Of a stretch of 6,331 nt of DNA, positions 5,053 to 6,331 are shown in pieces (the first letter of the stretch is position 1; each line of letters begins with the position of its first letter). Position numbers and translations under genes: made by a program. Source of the stretch: Azoarcus sp. (GTDB lineage Bacteria > Pseudomonadota > Gammaproteobacteria > Burkholderiales > Rhodocyclaceae); assembly GCA_031285365.1 (NCBI GenBank), contig JAITWP010000262.1:1-6331 (forward strand), read 5' to 3'. The notes under the pieces were generated by a model that saw nothing but the letters and a program-made list of their open reading frames with translations, was not told the DNA's origin and ran no database searches.

Positions 5053-6331
5053 ATGAGACCGGATCAAGTCGTTGCTTCTGTCAATTCAGTAGAAGGTCAG
5101 GCTTTTGCGCGTGGTCCGGACGGTGACGTCCGCTCCCTCATGCCTGGTGACTCCCTCCATAACGGCGAAATTCTCGTTGCCGATCCAAGCAGCCACGTAG
5201 AGGTGGTTCCTGGTGATGGCTCTCCGTCATACTTTATCGACGGCCCGCTGCAACTCGCCATGGCGGAGAACATTCCGACCGACGAGGCCGAAATGGATCC
5301 GGAAACCATTGCCGAGATCATCGAGCGATTCCAGCGAGGCGAAGAACTTCCCCCGCCTGAAGCCGGTGGAGGCGGTGGCAGCCGTCCGCACAGTTTCGTC
5401 ATGCTGGAGCGCATCGTCGAGCCGGTCGATCCGGCAGCGAACGAGTTTGGAACCGCAGTGTTCCGCGGTGAAGGTCCTTTCCAGTGGCTCGATCTTTCCG
5501 CTTCCGGCGGTGGCGGTGGTGGTGGCGGCGGCGGTGAGCAGCTCACGCCTCAACCCGACGAGTACACGGTAGTGGAAGGCAGCGACACGTTCCCGGGCAA
5601 CGTGCTCGACAACGACCCGGCAGGCAGCGTGGTAGCCAAGGTGATATGGCTGGGTGTGGAATATGATGTACCGGCCGAAGGCTTCAAGTTCACGACTGCG
5701 CTGAACGGGACGGTGACGATTCTCCCGGACGGCAGGTTCCTCTACTCCGCGCCGGTGAGTGATCACAGCAGTGGTGTTGACCCCATCGATCATTTCTACT
5801 ACATCGGGAAAGATGCCGACGGAAATCTGAGCGACCCTGTCAAGGTAGAAATCACCATCACCGACACGGTGCCAACTGCGGTTGATGACAACTACAACAT
5901 CCCCGTTGAGAACGCGGCCTACCGCTTCACGGCCAACGTTCTGGATAACGACAAGTTCTCGAAGGACGATACCGATCTGGTGAAACCCGGATTGCAGAAC
6001 ATGGTCGGTGCGCTGAGAGCGGATGCAGGGTCGCCTGAAGTTGCCTTGGGCAGCTACAACCCGGTCACGGCGACGCTGACCACCGCTGATGGCCACAAGT
6101 GGTGGTTCAAACCGGACGGCACCTTCGAGTTTGTGCCGAAACCGGGCTTCACGGGCACGACCAGTATCCAGTACAAGCTCGTTGATGCAGACGGCAGCTT
6201 CAGTTGGGCGACGGTGACCGTGAATGTGCCGGAGCCGCCCCAGAAGCCCCCTGTTGTCGTAGACGACCAGTACACGGTGGTGGAAGGCAGCGACACGTTC
6301 CCGGGCAACGTTCTCGACAACGACGCCTCGG
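5053..6331 (+). CDS. LapA-type large surface adhesin with N-terminal retention module (5' part, cut by window)
   Basis: The frame stays open for 426 codons to the window end. Residues 1-100 match the LapA-type retention module (VVASVNSVEGQAFARGPDG, then GDSLHNGEILV), which in studied adhesins folds in the periplasm and plugs the outer-membrane channel so the protein stays on the cell. A first Gly linker (105-109) is followed by HSFVMLERIVEPVDP (113-127), a segment typical of LapA-type N-termini, and a ten-Gly linker (152-161). Tandem bacterial Ig-like domains follow, each with NVLDND near its start: about 168-270, 274-391, and a third from 402. Domains 1 and 3 share 18 identical residues (171-188 and 407-424). 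There is no Sec signal, as expected for type I export, whose signal would be at the unseen C-terminus. The usual LapG site [T/P]AAG is replaced by PEAG (102-105); PAAN occurs at 127-130. Role: biofilm or surface attachment, exported by the upstream transporter. Confidence 0.92.
   Translation, partial: MRPDQVVASVNSVEGQAFARGPDGDVRSLMPGDSLHNGEILVADPSSHVEVVPGDGSPSYFIDGPLQLAMAENIPTDEAEMDPETIAEIIERFQRGEELPPPEAGGGGGSRPHSFVMLERIVEPVDPAANEFGTAVFRGEGPFQWLDLSASGGGGGGGGGGEQLTPQPDEYTVVEGSDTFPGNVLDNDPAGSVVAKVIWLGVEYDVPAEGFKFTTALNGTVTILPDGRFLYSAPVSDHSSGVDPIDHFYYIGKDADGNLSDPVKVEITITDTVPTAVDDNYNIPVENAAYRFTANVLDNDKFSKDDTDLVKPGLQNMVGALRADAGSPEVALGSYNPVTATLTTADGHKWWFKPDGTFEFVPKPGFTGTTSIQYKLVDADGSFSWATVTVNVPEPPQKPPVVVDDQYTVVEGSDTFPGNVLDNDAS
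5506..5535 (+). repeat. Ten-codon glycine tract (GGY repeat) in the adhesin
   Basis: Ten consecutive GGC/GGT codons form a flexible linker between the retention-module region and the first Ig-like domain. The GGY array is a trinucleotide-type repeat, so slippage would change linker length in frame rather than disrupt the gene. Confidence 0.8.
5561..5616 (+). repeat. 56-bp direct repeat, copy 1 (start of adhesin Ig-like domain 1)
   Basis: This segment matches 6269-6324 at 54 of 56 positions and encodes the opening of an Ig-like domain up to NVLDND. The offset is 708 bp, exactly 236 codons. Domain 2, which lies between, is much more diverged, so the repeating unit may be a two-domain block. 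Confidence 0.85.
6269..6324 (+). repeat. 56-bp direct repeat, copy 2 (start of adhesin Ig-like domain 3)
   Basis: Second copy of the segment at 5561-5616. The two differences are a third-position change within a Val codon (GTA/GTG) and another in the Val codon of NVLDND (GTG/GTT); both are silent. Near-identity at DNA level points to recent duplication or gene conversion within the array. The window ends just after this copy, so the extent of the array is unknown. Confidence 0.85.

Noticed and set aside
5227..6096. 289-codon open frame on the reverse strand within the adhesin
   Set aside because: It is antisense to the clear retention-module and Ig-like domain coding sequence. Long shadow frames are common in GC-biased repetitive genes.
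1..6331. tRNA, rRNA, CRISPR arrays, transposases or attachment sites
   Set aside because: None was seen. The only repeats are the adhesin domain repeats, the glycine tract and the intergenic stem-loop element.

Overview
The window reads as part of a proteobacterial chromosome, most likely a beta- or gammaproteobacterium. The evidence is moderately high GC, tightly packed co-directional genes, and a LapA/LapB/LapC-type adhesin secretion locus. A perfect FNR/ANR-type site suggests a facultative anaerobe or denitrifier. The exact lineage cannot be fixed from this sequence alone.

Layout, all on the + strand. Positions 2-52 are probably the last codons of an upstream gene. An AT-rich gap (53-131) holds an exact TTGAT-N4-ATCAA palindrome directly before the first full gene. 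Next comes a four-gene block with no spacing: a type I secretion ABC transporter of the LapB/LssB family (132-2297), its HlyD/LapC-type membrane fusion partner (2298-3833), a NarL/LuxR-type regulator whose receiver domain has lost its phosphorylation residues (3833-4435), and a conserved 116-residue protein of unknown function (4432-4782). The genes abut or overlap by 1-4 bases, so they look translationally coupled. A 270-bp intergenic region follows, with a structured dispersed-type repeat (4793-4858), a weak promoter candidate and a small palindrome. From 5053 to the end of the window runs the 5' part of a large adhesin gene: a LapA-type N-terminal retention module, two glycine linkers, then tandem bacterial Ig-like domains carrying the NVLDND motif. 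The gene is cut by the window edge.

Working model: the transporter and fusion protein, with a TolC-like outer-membrane protein not seen here, export the giant adhesin. Its N-terminal retention module would anchor it in the outer-membrane pore so the Ig-like repeats are displayed for biofilm or surface attachment. In the studied Lap systems, release is by the periplasmic protease LapG under control of the c-di-GMP receptor LapD. Neither is in the window, and the usual LapG cleavage motif is altered here. The regulator and the 116-residue protein probably control or assist the adhesin, but their roles are inferred from position only.

The most notable points are the perfect FNR-like box at the operon start, a G8 homopolymer in the regulator at which any one-base slip removes the DNA-binding domain, the non-canonical LapG site, the pseudo-receiver, and the uncharacterised small protein locked into the secretion operon. 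The core is a known system type. The regulatory wiring and accessory gene are the less described parts.
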